37,766 bases of DNA from an uncultured Treponema sp. GTDB taxonomy: Bacteria; Spirochaetota; Spirochaetia; Treponematales; Treponemataceae. Below the pieces are notes generated by a model. The model was given only the letters and a program-made list of their open reading frames with translations, made no database searches and had not been told where the DNA came from. Positions within the stretch are counted from its first letter, which is position 1; the number at the start of each line of letters is the position of its first letter. The position numbers were made by a program, and so were the translations under genes. The stretch is from contig CAMNIU010000128.1 of NCBI GenBank assembly GCA_946540605.1, positions 1 to 37,766 on the forward strand. Direction: 5' to 3'. Shown piece after piece: positions 22,443 through 30,396 of the stretch.

Positions 22443-24071
22443 ATGATTTTAGTAATCGACAATTATGACAGTTTTACATTTAATGTAGTTCAGGCACTTG
22501 AGTGTGCAACAAAAGAAGAAATAAAGATTGTAAGAAATGACGAAGCTACCGTAGAGCAGCTTGCTGAAATGAAGCCTTCAAAATTGATTGTTTCACCGGG
22601 TCCTGGAAATCCAGGTACTGCCGGAGTTAGCGTTCCAGCAATCCGCTACTTTGCCGGAAAAATCCCAATCCTTGGAATCTGCCTTGGGCATCAGTCAATT
22701 GGAGAGGCCTTTGGTGCAAAAATCGTAGGTGCAAAATTCATTAAGCACGGAATTGTAGAAGATATTGAGCTTGATGGCCGTGGAATATTCCGAACGATTG
22801 GTAGGAGTATGAAATTTACACGCTACCATTCGTTAGTTATTGATGAGGCCACTTTGCCCTCTGATTTTGAAGTTACAGCGCGTGCAAAAGACGGAGATAT
22901 TATGGGAATCCGTCACAAGACAATGCCAATAGAAGGTGTACAGTTTCATCCGGAATCAATTGCAAGCAATGCATGTCAGGAGTTGTTTAAAGCCTTCTTA
23001 AATTATCGCCGTGATAATCTTCCGGTTTCAGAATATTTAAAACAGTTGATTGACGAAAGAAAACCATTAAACCGCGAACAGGCTTCTTTCTTTATGGAAA
23101 ATCTTACCGACGGTACAATGGACGAAAAAGCAACTGCTTCTATTCTTACAGCAATGGCTGCCCGCGGCTTACCTACTGCAGAAGAAATGGCAGGTTGTGC
23201 GTCTGCGCTTCTGAGTAAAAAGACACCATTCCCATTAAACAAATCATCAGAAAAAACAGGAAATGGACTTGCTGAAATTGTAGGTACTGGTGGAGATGGA
23301 AAAGGAAGCTTTAATATTTCTTCAATGTCAGCCCTTGTTGCAGCAAGCTGTGGCCAGCCGGTTGCAAAACATGGAAACAGAGCCGTTTCATCAAAAAGTG
23401 GAGCAGCAGACTTTTTTGAAAATCTCGGAATTAAAATAATGGCAGAACCAGATAAAACTGCGAGCCTTGTTCAACAGACCGGATTTGGATTTTTAATGGC
23501 ACCTGTCTATCATTCGGCAATGCGTTTTGCAGCCCCAGTTCGTAAGGCCTTGGGAATAAAAACAATTTTCAATGTACTTGGCCCACTCTTGAATCCGGCA
23601 GGTGCAGAGTATGAGGTGCTCGGTGTATATAGCAAAGATTTGATGGAAGATTATGCACATGCAGCAAAGGCTCTTGGTGCTAAACGCGTTATGGTAATTC
23701 ATAGCCGCGATGGATTTGACGAGATTTCTCCATGCCAGCCGACAGATGTATTCCAGATTAATGAAGATGGCAAAGAATATCGCTATGTAATTGATCCTTC
23801 AAAGTTTGGAATCACAGGCGCCAGCGAAGAAGAACTCGAGGGTGGAACTGGTGCAGACAATGCTAAGCTTGCAATGGAAGTTCTTAATGGTGGTGGCCGC
23901 AAGACAATTCGTGCTGCAGTTGGATTAAATGCAGGAGCCGTACTTTATTTGAGCGGTAAAGCTAAAACCCTCAAGGACGGTTACGATATGGCTCTTGCCG
24001 CAATTGCAAGTGGAAGCAGCCTTGCCAAGCTTCAGGAAATTCAGCGAGTGAGTGGAGAGTTAGTTGCATAA
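22443..24071 (+). CDS. trpGD: Anthranilate synthase glutaminase-anthranilate phosphoribosyltransferase fusion (TrpG-TrpD)
   Basis: 542 residues from the ATG at 22443, which has AAGGAG 9 nt upstream. The frame extends further upstream to 22371, but that part is translated repeat and is rejected. Residues 1-190 are TrpG, a class I glutamine amidotransferase: SPGPGNPG, Cys80 in GICLGHQ, His169 and Glu171 in VQFHPES. Residues about 200-542 are TrpD: EIVGTGGDGKGSFNIS (phosphoribosyl pyrophosphate binding), KHGNRAVSSKSG, and NVLGPLLNP. It supplies ammonia to TrpE and converts anthranilate to phosphoribosyl anthranilate. TrpG-TrpD fusions are also known from enterobacteria. The stop overlaps the trpCF start by one base. 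Confidence 0.95.
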   Translation: MILVIDNYDSFTFNVVQALECATKEEIKIVRNDEATVEQLAEMKPSKLIVSPGPGNPGTAGVSVPAIRYFAGKIPILGICLGHQSIGEAFGAKIVGAKFIKHGIVEDIELDGRGIFRTIGRSMKFTRYHSLVIDEATLPSDFEVTARAKDGDIMGIRHKTMPIEGVQFHPESIASNACQELFKAFLNYRRDNLPVSEYLKQLIDERKPLNREQASFFMENLTDGTMDEKATASILTAMAARGLPTAEEMAGCASALLSKKTPFPLNKSSEKTGNGLAEIVGTGGDGKGSFNISSMSALVAASCGQPVAKHGNRAVSSKSGAADFFENLGIKIMAEPDKTASLVQQTGFGFLMAPVYHSAMRFAAPVRKALGIKTIFNVLGPLLNPAGAEYEVLGVYSKDLMEDYAHAAKALGAKRVMVIHSRDGFDEISPCQPTDVFQINEDGKEYRYVIDPSKFGITGASEEELEGGTGADNAKLAMEVLNGGGRKTIRAAVGLNAGAVLYLSGKAKTLKDGYDMALAAIASGSSLAKLQEIQRVSGELVA

Positions 24072-25543
24072 TGACTGATATTCTTACAACCATAGTAGAA
24101 AAAAGAAAAGAAGATATAGCCTGCCTTGGTGTTACCTTTGGTTTCAAAATTCCAGAAAAACGCCAGCGTCCTGTTCATCCTTTTCTCATGCAAAAAGGCG
24201 TAATTCTCGAAGTAAAGCGTGCCTCTCCAAGTAAGGGAGACATTGCACCAGATTTGAATTCCGCAGAAACTGCCTGTTCCTATGCAAGTGCCGGCGCGGT
24301 GGCCATCAGCTGCCTAACCGAGACAAATTATTTTAAGGGGACTCTCGGTGACTTAATGGCAGTTTGCGAAGCAGTTCCTGACACTGCTGTTTTACGTAAA
24401 GATTTTCTTTTGACAGCAGAAGAAGTAGAAGTGGCTTACCGTGCTGGAGCCGATGCTGTTCTTCTCATTGCCCGCATTCTTGAGAAGCCGGTAATTATAG
24501 AAATGGCAAAAGCTGCTGCGGCTCATAAAATGACATCATTGATTGAGGTTCGCAGCGAGGAAGATATTCAAAAACTCGCTGCAGTTGCCGCTTCTGTAGA
24601 TCACGAGTTTATTGTCTGTGGCGTAAACAGCCGCGACCTTGCAACCTTCAAAATCGATTTACTCAAGCCGTGTGCAATGCTTAATAAAATCCGTGCGGTA
24701 CTAAGTGATGATGCCCGCGTTATTTTTGAAAGTGGAATCAGAACACCAGAAGCCGCACGTTTTGCCGGAAGCCTTGGTTTTACCGGAATGCTTCTTGGTG
24801 AAGCAGCCGCAAAAAATCCAGGGCTTCGCACAGAACTGGTAAATTCGTTTGTAAGTGCAGTACCAACAAAGAATGCCGGATTCTGGAATCGACACGCCGA
24901 ATCTCAATGTCATACTAAATCAGAATGTCATGCTGAACTTGTTTCAGCATCCCCTTTAATAAAAATCTGCGGACTTACCCGCTCAGAAGACGTTCTTTTT
25001 GCAGATTCACTAGGAGCCGCTTTTGTGGGCTTTATTTTTGCAGCAGGTTTTGCCCGTAACGTTTGCAGCGAAAGATTCGAAAAAATCCTTCCGTCACTAA
25101 AAAAAGTTAAGGCAAAAAAAGTTGCTGTCATTACAGATCCGGATTCTATGGAAGCAGAAACTGCAGCCCGTTATGTAGAAGAAGGACATCTGGACTGTCT
25201 TCAGCTCCACGGAATTCCTTATGAAAAAGTTCCTCATCGCTTTCTGGAACTGCCTCATTATTTTGCAATTACAGAAAAATCGGGCAATTTAAAAGAAGCA
25301 GCAGAAAAGCTTTTTCTTATGGGAGAACCTCGTTTCCTGCAGGATTCAAAAGCACAAAACTATGACACGAATCACAAGCTCTGGCTTGCTGGAGGCATCA
25401 CTCCGGAAAATGCTGCAGAGCTAGTAACACGCTTTCAGCCGGAACTAATAGACATTTCCAGCGGAGCCGAAGATCCCGACAATCCTGGAATCAAGAATCA
25501 TAATAAAATACGCGTCATCCTGAACTTGTTTCAGGATCTATAA
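24071..25543 (+). CDS. trpCF: Indole-3-glycerol-phosphate synthase-phosphoribosylanthranilate isomerase fusion (TrpC-TrpF)
   Basis: 490 residues. TrpC domain 1 to about 265: EVKRASPSKG (47-56, catalytic Lys49), LRKDFL, LIEVRSEED, FESGIRTPE. TrpF domain about 295-480: PLIKICGLTR (catalytic Cys), CLQLHG, LWLAGGITPENA, IDISSGAED. They catalyse consecutive steps, TrpF (PRA to CdRP) then TrpC (CdRP to indoleglycerol phosphate). The linker (about 280-294) is encoded by a family A repeat preceded by a degenerate copy, and the last nine residues plus the stop by another copy. ATG overlaps the trpGD stop (TAATG), so translation is coupled. Confidence 0.95.
   Translation: MTDILTTIVEKRKEDIACLGVTFGFKIPEKRQRPVHPFLMQKGVILEVKRASPSKGDIAPDLNSAETACSYASAGAVAISCLTETNYFKGTLGDLMAVCEAVPDTAVLRKDFLLTAEEVEVAYRAGADAVLLIARILEKPVIIEMAKAAAAHKMTSLIEVRSEEDIQKLAAVAASVDHEFIVCGVNSRDLATFKIDLLKPCAMLNKIRAVLSDDARVIFESGIRTPEAARFAGSLGFTGMLLGEAAAKNPGLRTELVNSFVSAVPTKNAGFWNRHAESQCHTKSECHAELVSASPLIKICGLTRSEDVLFADSLGAAFVGFIFAAGFARNVCSERFEKILPSLKKVKAKKVAVITDPDSMEAETAARYVEEGHLDCLQLHGIPYEKVPHRFLELPHYFAITEKSGNLKEAAEKLFLMGEPRFLQDSKAQNYDTNHKLWLAGGITPENAAELVTRFQPELIDISSGAEDPDNPGIKNHNKIRVILNLFQDL
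24908..24951. repeat. Family A repeat forming the TrpC-TrpF linker
   Basis: A full copy at 24926-24951 (arms ATGCTGAA and TTCAGCAT, loop CTTGT) is preceded by a degenerate start (TGTCATACTAAATC) at 24908-24921. It is read in frame as part of the linker, including the peptide CHAELVSAS. Confidence 0.9.
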
Positions 25544-25574
25544 AAAAAGATTCCGAAACAAGTTCGGAATGACT
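25514..25574. repeat. Pair of inverted family A repeats at the trpCF 3' end
   Basis: Copy 1 (25514-25539; arms ATCCTGAA and TTCAGGAT) encodes the TrpCF C-terminal peptide VILNLFQDL and leads straight to the stop. Copy 2 (25549-25574; arms ATTCCGAA and TTCGGAAT) lies in reverse orientation before the trpB ribosome binding site. Confidence 0.9.
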
Positions 25575-25593
25575 TACAAATGGAGATAATAAA

Positions 25594-26868
25594 ATGACAC
25601 ATTCAGATAACGGATTTTTCGATAACTTCGGTGGAAAGTATGTTGCCGAAGTTTTGCGTCGCCCGCTGGACGAGCTTGAAATTGCTTTCAGCGAGGCAAT
25701 CAAAGATCCAGATTTTATAAAAGAACTCGAAACAATTCAGCGTGATTATATTGGCCGCGAAACACCATTGCTTTTTGCCGAAACTGCAACAAAGCTTCTC
25801 GGCGGTGCACAGATTTACATCAAGCTCGAAGGCCTTGCAAATACTGGTGCTCATAAAATCAATAATGCAATAGGGCAGTGCCTTCTTGCAAAACGTATGG
25901 GCAAAAAACGTATCATTGCAGAAACAGGAGCGGGGCAGCATGGAGTTGCAACAGCTGCCGCTTGTGCAAAGCTTGGCCTTGACTGTACCGTTTACATGGG
26001 TGAGGTCGACGTGCGCCGTCAGCAGCCTAACGTTGCTGCTATGGAACTCTACGGTGCAAAAGTTCACCCGGTAACCTCCGGAAGCCGCACTCTCAAAGAT
26101 GCTGTAAACGAAGCAATGCGCGACTGGGCTGCAAATCCGGATAGTACTCATTATGTTTTAGGAAGTGCACTTGGCCCGGCTCCATTTCCAGATATGGTTC
26201 GTGAGTTTCAGAGTGTAATAGGTCGCGAAGTAGAACGCCAGGCTGCAGAGCGTAATCTTGATGTTGCCGCAATGATAGCCTGTGTTGGCGGCGGTTCAAA
26301 CTCAATCGGATTTTTTGCCCCGTTTATCGACAAAGCAAATCCTCGTCTTATTGGTGTAGAAGCAGGTGGTATTGGTGATGGAATAGGGCAGAACGCTGTA
26401 CGTATGAGCGGAAAGGCTGCCCGTGACGGAATTATGCACGGCTATAAATCACGCTTCCTTCTGGATGAAGATGGACAGACTCTTCAAACCCGTTCAATTT
26501 CTGCCGGACTTGATTATTGTGGAATCGGACCGCAGCTTGCAACTCTTGGCCGCCAGGGCCGTGTAGAATTTACTTATGCACGAGATGATGAAGCTCTCAA
26601 TGCCGTAAAGTTTTTTGCCCGAAACGAAGGCGTTCTTTTTGCAATGGAAAGTGCGCATGCAGGAGCTGAAGCAATTAAACTTGCTCCAACGCTGCCAAAG
26701 GACAAAGCCATTATTGTAAACATGAGTGGCCGTGGAGATAAAGATGTATTCATTACCTGTCCGGTATTCCGCCGCGACGAATGGCTGGCCTTCCTTCATG
26801 CAGAAATCGACCGCCTGGAAAGTGATACAGACATTCATAATGCAAAAATCATGGGAGAAACAAAATGA
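25594..26868 (+). CDS. trpB: Tryptophan synthase beta subunit
   Basis: A 424-residue PLP enzyme that condenses indole and serine to tryptophan. Motifs: NFGGKYVAE, RETPLLFAE, PLP Lys88 in GAHKINNA, ETGAGQHGVA, GEVDVRRQQPNV, GSALGPAPFPDMVREFQ and the phosphate loop GGGSNSIGF. Standard (not TrpB2-type) sequence and length, slightly extended at the C-terminus. TGGAGA lies 7 nt before the ATG. It overlaps trpA by four bases (ATGA), favouring equal production of the alpha2-beta2 complex. Confidence 0.96.
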   Translation: MTHSDNGFFDNFGGKYVAEVLRRPLDELEIAFSEAIKDPDFIKELETIQRDYIGRETPLLFAETATKLLGGAQIYIKLEGLANTGAHKINNAIGQCLLAKRMGKKRIIAETGAGQHGVATAAACAKLGLDCTVYMGEVDVRRQQPNVAAMELYGAKVHPVTSGSRTLKDAVNEAMRDWAANPDSTHYVLGSALGPAPFPDMVREFQSVIGREVERQAAERNLDVAAMIACVGGGSNSIGFFAPFIDKANPRLIGVEAGGIGDGIGQNAVRMSGKAARDGIMHGYKSRFLLDEDGQTLQTRSISAGLDYCGIGPQLATLGRQGRVEFTYARDDEALNAVKFFARNEGVLFAMESAHAGAEAIKLAPTLPKDKAIIVNMSGRGDKDVFITCPVFRRDEWLAFLHAEIDRLESDTDIHNAKIMGETK

Positions 26869-27626
26869 GTAAAATAAGTTTAATGAGTCACCTTGTTGCC
26901 GGCTATCCTACAGAAGAGCTTTCTTTTACAGCAGCCCGTGCACTAGTAGACGGAGGTGCAGATATTCTCGAAATTCAGCTGCCATTTTCTGACCCTAGTG
27001 CAGATGGGCCGGCAATTCAGACAGCCTGTACAAAAGTTTTGCAGCGTGGCTATCGTACGGCAGATGGACTTGCTTTTATTGCAAAACTCCACAAAGAGTT
27101 TCCGAATGTAAAAATCTATCTGATGAGTTATGGCTCTCTCGTTTATACTCCTGGCGTAGAGAACTTCTGTAAACATGCCGCTGCAGCCGGAGTAAATGGA
27201 ATGATTATTCCAGATTTGCCTTTTGATTATGATGAAGGACTTACTCAGGCGTGTCAAAAAAACGGAATGGTAAATATTCCAGTAGCTGCCCCAAGCATGT
27301 CAAAGGAACGCCTGGCAAAACTTGCCAATTCAAACTTTCCTTATATTTATGCAGCACTGCGTACAGGCATTACCGGCACAAATACAAAGATAGATGATAA
27401 TACTTTGCAGTTTTTGAAAGCAGTGGGTGAAGGCGGCTCAAAAATCTACGGCGGATTTGGTATTTCAAATGGAGAACAGGCAAGAGCCCTGGCAGATTCC
27501 GTAGAAGCAATAGTAGCAGGTTCAGTCTTCGTTCGCCTGATAACCGAAAATCAAAATAACCCGGATGAACTGTACAAAGCCGTCCGCGCAAAAGCCCTGG
27601 AACTCACTACCGGGAAGAAAATATAA
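26865..27626 (+). CDS. trpA: Tryptophan synthase alpha subunit
   Basis: A 253-residue TIM barrel that releases indole from indoleglycerol phosphate. Catalytic Glu36 (ILEIQLPFSDP) and Asp47 (SADGPAIQ) match Glu49 and Asp60 of the E. coli enzyme in spacing; the motif reads EIQLPF instead of the more common ELGVPF. It also has YGSLVYTPGVENF, GMIIPDLPFDY, and GGFGISNGEQA. The N-terminus is about 13 residues shorter than in E. coli. Last gene of the operon; a strong terminator follows after 5 bp. Confidence 0.95.
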   Translation: MSKISLMSHLVAGYPTEELSFTAARALVDGGADILEIQLPFSDPSADGPAIQTACTKVLQRGYRTADGLAFIAKLHKEFPNVKIYLMSYGSLVYTPGVENFCKHAAAAGVNGMIIPDLPFDYDEGLTQACQKNGMVNIPVAAPSMSKERLAKLANSNFPYIYAALRTGITGTNTKIDDNTLQFLKAVGEGGSKIYGGFGISNGEQARALADSVEAIVAGSVFVRLITENQNNPDELYKAVRAKALELTTGKKI

Positions 27627-27630
27627 GATA

Positions 27631-27668
27631 AAAAAAGGCCGCTCTGCAAACGTAGAGCGGCCTTTTTT
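27631..27668. terminator. trp operon terminator (bidirectional)
   Basis: A perfect stem of AAAAAAGGCCGCTCT (27631-27645) and AGAGCGGCCTTTTTT (27654-27668) around an 8-nt loop. It also serves the convergent lipoprotein gene. Confidence 0.95.
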
Positions 27669-27686
27669 CAATCAAGTCTAACAAAA

Positions 27687-28253
27687 TTAGTTCTTGTTGA
27701 GGTAGGTTGTAGATGTTTCACCATCTTCATCAGTAACTGTGATAACATATTTTGTTTTGTCACTATTTGTTTTGATAGTTGCGGAGCCATCTTCAACTGC
27801 ATCAGCAAGCTCGTCAAGGTCAAACATAGATTTATACATTGCCAGTTGAGAGGCATCTGTAATCTGTGCAACCATTTTTACATTGTATCCATTTATAGTA
27901 ATTTGTGCACCTTCTGGGGCGCCCTCTCCTGCGAATGCTTTCTTCTCATCTTCGCTCATTGCATCCCACTCTGCTCTATATTCCGCAGGAATAGTTCCAT
28001 CTATTGTTTGTGTTAAAGAAGTGAATGTATAATTTCCTTCGGCATCAACAGTAGCGGTAATAACTAAATCCGTTTTACCTGCTGGCATAGTTTCAGTTTG
28101 CTTTAGGGTCCATGTTCCTTCAGAAAGTTCAACTGCTGTTACTGTTTCTGAACAATCAGAAAACTCGTTAGTTTCATCCTTTGGATCTTTACAACCTGTA
28201 AAAATCAAAGCTGCGGCAAGAAGCATAGTTCCCAAAAAAGTTAGTTTTTTCAT
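27687..28253 (-). CDS. Small lipoprotein of unknown function
   Basis: A 188-residue protein with lipobox FTGC (Cys21). The mature protein begins with an acidic linker, then beta-rich segments (GTWTLKQTET, NYTFTSLTQTIDG, TKYVITVTDEDGE) suggestive of a lipocalin-like or beta-sandwich fold of the kind found in 'META/lipocalin-like' cell-surface lipoproteins. The family is not recognised with certainty. AAGGAG lies 6 nt before the ATG; promoter and a hairpin lie upstream. Monocistronic. Confidence 0.75.
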   Translation of the reverse strand: MKKLTFLGTMLLAAALIFTGCKDPKDETNEFSDCSETVTAVELSEGTWTLKQTETMPAGKTDLVITATVDAEGNYTFTSLTQTIDGTIPAEYRAEWDAMSEDEKKAFAGEGAPEGAQITINGYNVKMVAQITDASQLAMYKSMFDLDELADAVEDGSATIKTNSDKTKYVITVTDEDGETSTTYLNKN

Positions 28254-28264
28254 TATAATCTCCT

Positions 28265-28319
28265 TAGGATAAATCTCTTATCCTAAAAACACCATACAAA
28301 AAAAAAAGTATCGCGTCAA
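28265..28319 (-). promoter_or_regulatory. Promoter and palindrome upstream of the 28253 lipoprotein
   Basis: On the minus strand TTGACG (28319-28314), a 17-bp spacer and TATGGT (28296-28291). A perfect palindrome, TAGGATAA and TTATCCTA around ATCTC (28265-28285), lies between the -10 and the ribosome binding site, touching the latter. It could be an operator or a 5' hairpin limiting translation. Confidence 0.5.
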
Positions 28320-28383
28320 TATCGGCACCGCGCTTTTTATAGATTTGTCGAATTGTTTAAAATTGATTTTGAGGGGAGAAGTT

Positions 28384-28417
28384 AAAAAAAAATCCTGAAG
28401 GCGAAAACCTTCAGGAT
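28384..28417 (-). terminator. Intrinsic terminator of tRNA-Ala
   Basis: Perfect 10-bp stem ATCCTGAAGG (28392-28401) and CCTTCAGGAT (28408-28417), followed on the minus strand by eight T. It starts 3 bp after the tRNA 3' end. Confidence 0.92.
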
Positions 28418-28419
28418 AG

Positions 28420-28494
28420 TGGAGAATAGGGGACTCGAACCCCTGACCCTCGGAATGCAAATCCGATGCTCTGAGCCAACTGAGCTAATTCCCC
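28420..28494 (-). tRNA. tRNA-Ala (anticodon TGC)
   Basis: A 75-nt cloverleaf. The acceptor stem GGGGAAT pairs with ATTCTCC. The D arm is GCTC/GAGC, the anticodon stem TCGGA/TCCGA with loop TTTGCAT (anticodon TGC), and the T arm AGGGG/CCCCT with loop TTCGAGT. The discriminator base is A. The CCA end is not encoded (CTA follows). A single tRNA with its own terminator. Confidence 0.95.
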
Positions 28495-28555
28495 GTTGGT
28501 GAGTGATATACTATAGTATTTTATATTTTTATGCAATATACATCGGCGTAAAATC

Positions 28556-28584
28556 TTGCGAATCTAGGTATTATGCCTTATAAT
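28556..28584 (+). promoter_or_regulatory. Promoter of the 28610 gene
   Basis: TTGCGA (28556-28561), a 17-bp spacer and TATAAT (28579-28584), 26 bp before the start codon, with AGGAG between. Confidence 0.7.
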
Positions 28585-28609
28585 AATGAAATACTATAGG
28601 AGATGTTTT

Positions 28610-30319
28610 ATGAGTGATGGTTTGGATCCTGAAATTGCGGCACTTTTGTCTCAGTCTGGTGGTAGTGCGCCCGCTGGTGATGGTCCTGTTGAAACAGAAG
28701 CTTTTTCTTTTGATACTTCTTCTGACGGCAGCTCAGCTGGTAGTACCAGTTCATCATCTTCTTCTAATGCAAATAAATCTGTTCACGATGTAGATTTGAG
28801 CAAAAAGGAATTTGCCCCAATCGAAAAATTTGTTATGGACACTCCATCTGAGGTTTATAACGATACAAAATATTATAAAACCTGTCTTACAGGCGAAAAT
28901 CAGTCGGCACAGCGTGTTCATCAGGTACTTTCAAAATATCTTACCTGCCAGGACCCTAAAGATCGTGCTGTTTACCGTCAGCAGATTGTAACCGCATACT
29001 GGGAGCTTCTTCGTGGCATGGTTGGAAAAATGGGGTATCCGGACACTCCAATGCCAAAAAAGATGCTTGTTCGTTTTGGTGTTCTTCTTCCGTCACTTTT
29101 TAAACAGGAAACAAAAGAATTCTTTTCTAAGATTTTCTTTGAAAACCGTGAAGCAGAACCAATTATGTATGTTGACGAATGGTTCAAGGAAATTGCATCC
29201 GGCCGAATGAATAATTCTGCAACTGATGAAAAAAAACAGGTTCGTACTGCAAATATGACACCAGATCAGGCAGCTTCTGCAGAACAGTCACGTCTCATGC
29301 AGTTACAGGCAAAAAACTCTGGTAAACTTCAGAATGCAGAAAATATTCTTGGAATCAAAGAAAATGAACGACGCATGCTCGAAGTAGAGCTTAAACGTAA
29401 TATAGAAGATTTGTGTGAACATAATCCGGTTCTTGGCCTCGAGAATCACTGTGCGGGATATTCAGAAATGCAGCGAAAACTGCTTCCTGAAATTACAGAT
29501 CTTTTACACCGGCTTTCTAAAAACGATAAGGAACTTTCTAAGGTTCTTGAGGAATTCAAGGAAGCAAAGGCAACTTACGACAATGTTCAGGATAAAATCA
29601 ATCAGGGTGGTGGAGCTTCTGTTACTACAAACGATACCGAAGCCGTTAAGATTGAATTTGAAACTGTACGTCAGATGGCAAAAATGACCGTTGGCCGCCG
29701 TGGTAATCAGTTCCCTATTTTTACACGTGAATTCTACCATTGTACAGAGCGTGGTACTGGTACCCGCGAAAATGTAATTGATGTGCTCCGCTGGATAGAG
29801 TCTCTTGACCCAGGTGTTTTCCATCGTATTCATAAGAATATTCCAAACAGAATTGTGCCTTATGTTCTGCTGGTTCCAACCTATGGTGACCGTGGTTTCT
29901 GCTGGGAACCGTTTGACCGCTATAACCGTGTAACCAGCCGTGGACGAATTGTTGTTCCAATGTATCCTAAAGATTTGAAGATTGCCGTTCTTACCGCTGT
30001 TGCAGATTTAAGATGGCAGGTTGCAAAGGAAAAGGCTTCTTACTACTGGATGGAGGAAGGTCTAACCGGTCAATACTATCAGCACGTAGAGCAGCTTAAG
30101 CTCAAAGGCGACCTCAAGGAATTCTTTATTGAAGATTACATTCTCTGGATGACCAAGGAATCTACAGGTGTTCAGCGCCTTGATAAAGATGTTCGTGGAA
30201 TCTTCTGGCGAAACATGCCGTTCCCTAAAGCACTTAAAGAAGATCTCCGCAAGCGTTCTCTTGTATACGATGAACTTTGTAAGAAAGACGCTAACCGCGA
30301 GATGAGTGACGGATATTGA
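28610..30319 (+). CDS. Conserved-looking cytoplasmic protein with low-complexity N-terminus and coiled coil
   Basis: 569 residues from the ATG at 28610, preceded by AGGAGA at 8 nt; the earlier ATG at 28586 lacks a ribosome binding site and is rejected. Residues 1-60 are Ser/Gly-rich and disordered. Residues about 65-200 are alpha-helical (YELLRGMVGKMG, TKEFFSKIFFENRE). Residues about 240-345 are predicted coiled coil (heptad-like ENERRMLEVELKRN; LSKNDKELSKVLEEFKEAK). The last 200 residues are a mixed domain ending in RDVRGIFWRNMPFPKALKEDL-like helices. No signal peptide, membrane span or catalytic motif is seen. I cannot name the family; it may be a spirochaete-specific structural or regulatory protein. 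Confidence 0.7.
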   Translation: MSDGLDPEIAALLSQSGGSAPAGDGPVETEAFSFDTSSDGSSAGSTSSSSSSNANKSVHDVDLSKKEFAPIEKFVMDTPSEVYNDTKYYKTCLTGENQSAQRVHQVLSKYLTCQDPKDRAVYRQQIVTAYWELLRGMVGKMGYPDTPMPKKMLVRFGVLLPSLFKQETKEFFSKIFFENREAEPIMYVDEWFKEIASGRMNNSATDEKKQVRTANMTPDQAASAEQSRLMQLQAKNSGKLQNAENILGIKENERRMLEVELKRNIEDLCEHNPVLGLENHCAGYSEMQRKLLPEITDLLHRLSKNDKELSKVLEEFKEAKATYDNVQDKINQGGGASVTTNDTEAVKIEFETVRQMAKMTVGRRGNQFPIFTREFYHCTERGTGTRENVIDVLRWIESLDPGVFHRIHKNIPNRIVPYVLLVPTYGDRGFCWEPFDRYNRVTSRGRIVVPMYPKDLKIAVLTAVADLRWQVAKEKASYYWMEEGLTGQYYQHVEQLKLKGDLKEFFIEDYILWMTKESTGVQRLDKDVRGIFWRNMPFPKALKEDLRKRSLVYDELCKKDANREMSDGY

Positions 30320-30396
30320 TGGATTGCCACGTCGCCCATACGGGCTCCTCGCAATGACGTAAGCTGTCATTGCGAGCCGCAGGCGAAGCAATCCAT
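30319..30396. repeat. Family C palindromic repeat between convergent genes
   Basis: Outer arms ATGGATTGC (30319-30327) and GCAATCCAT (30388-30396). A perfect inner hairpin CTCGCAATGAC (30348-30358) and GTCATTGCGAG (30366-30376). It fills the gap between the stop codons of the two convergent genes exactly and may act as their terminator. Its sequence is unrelated to families A and B. Confidence 0.85.
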
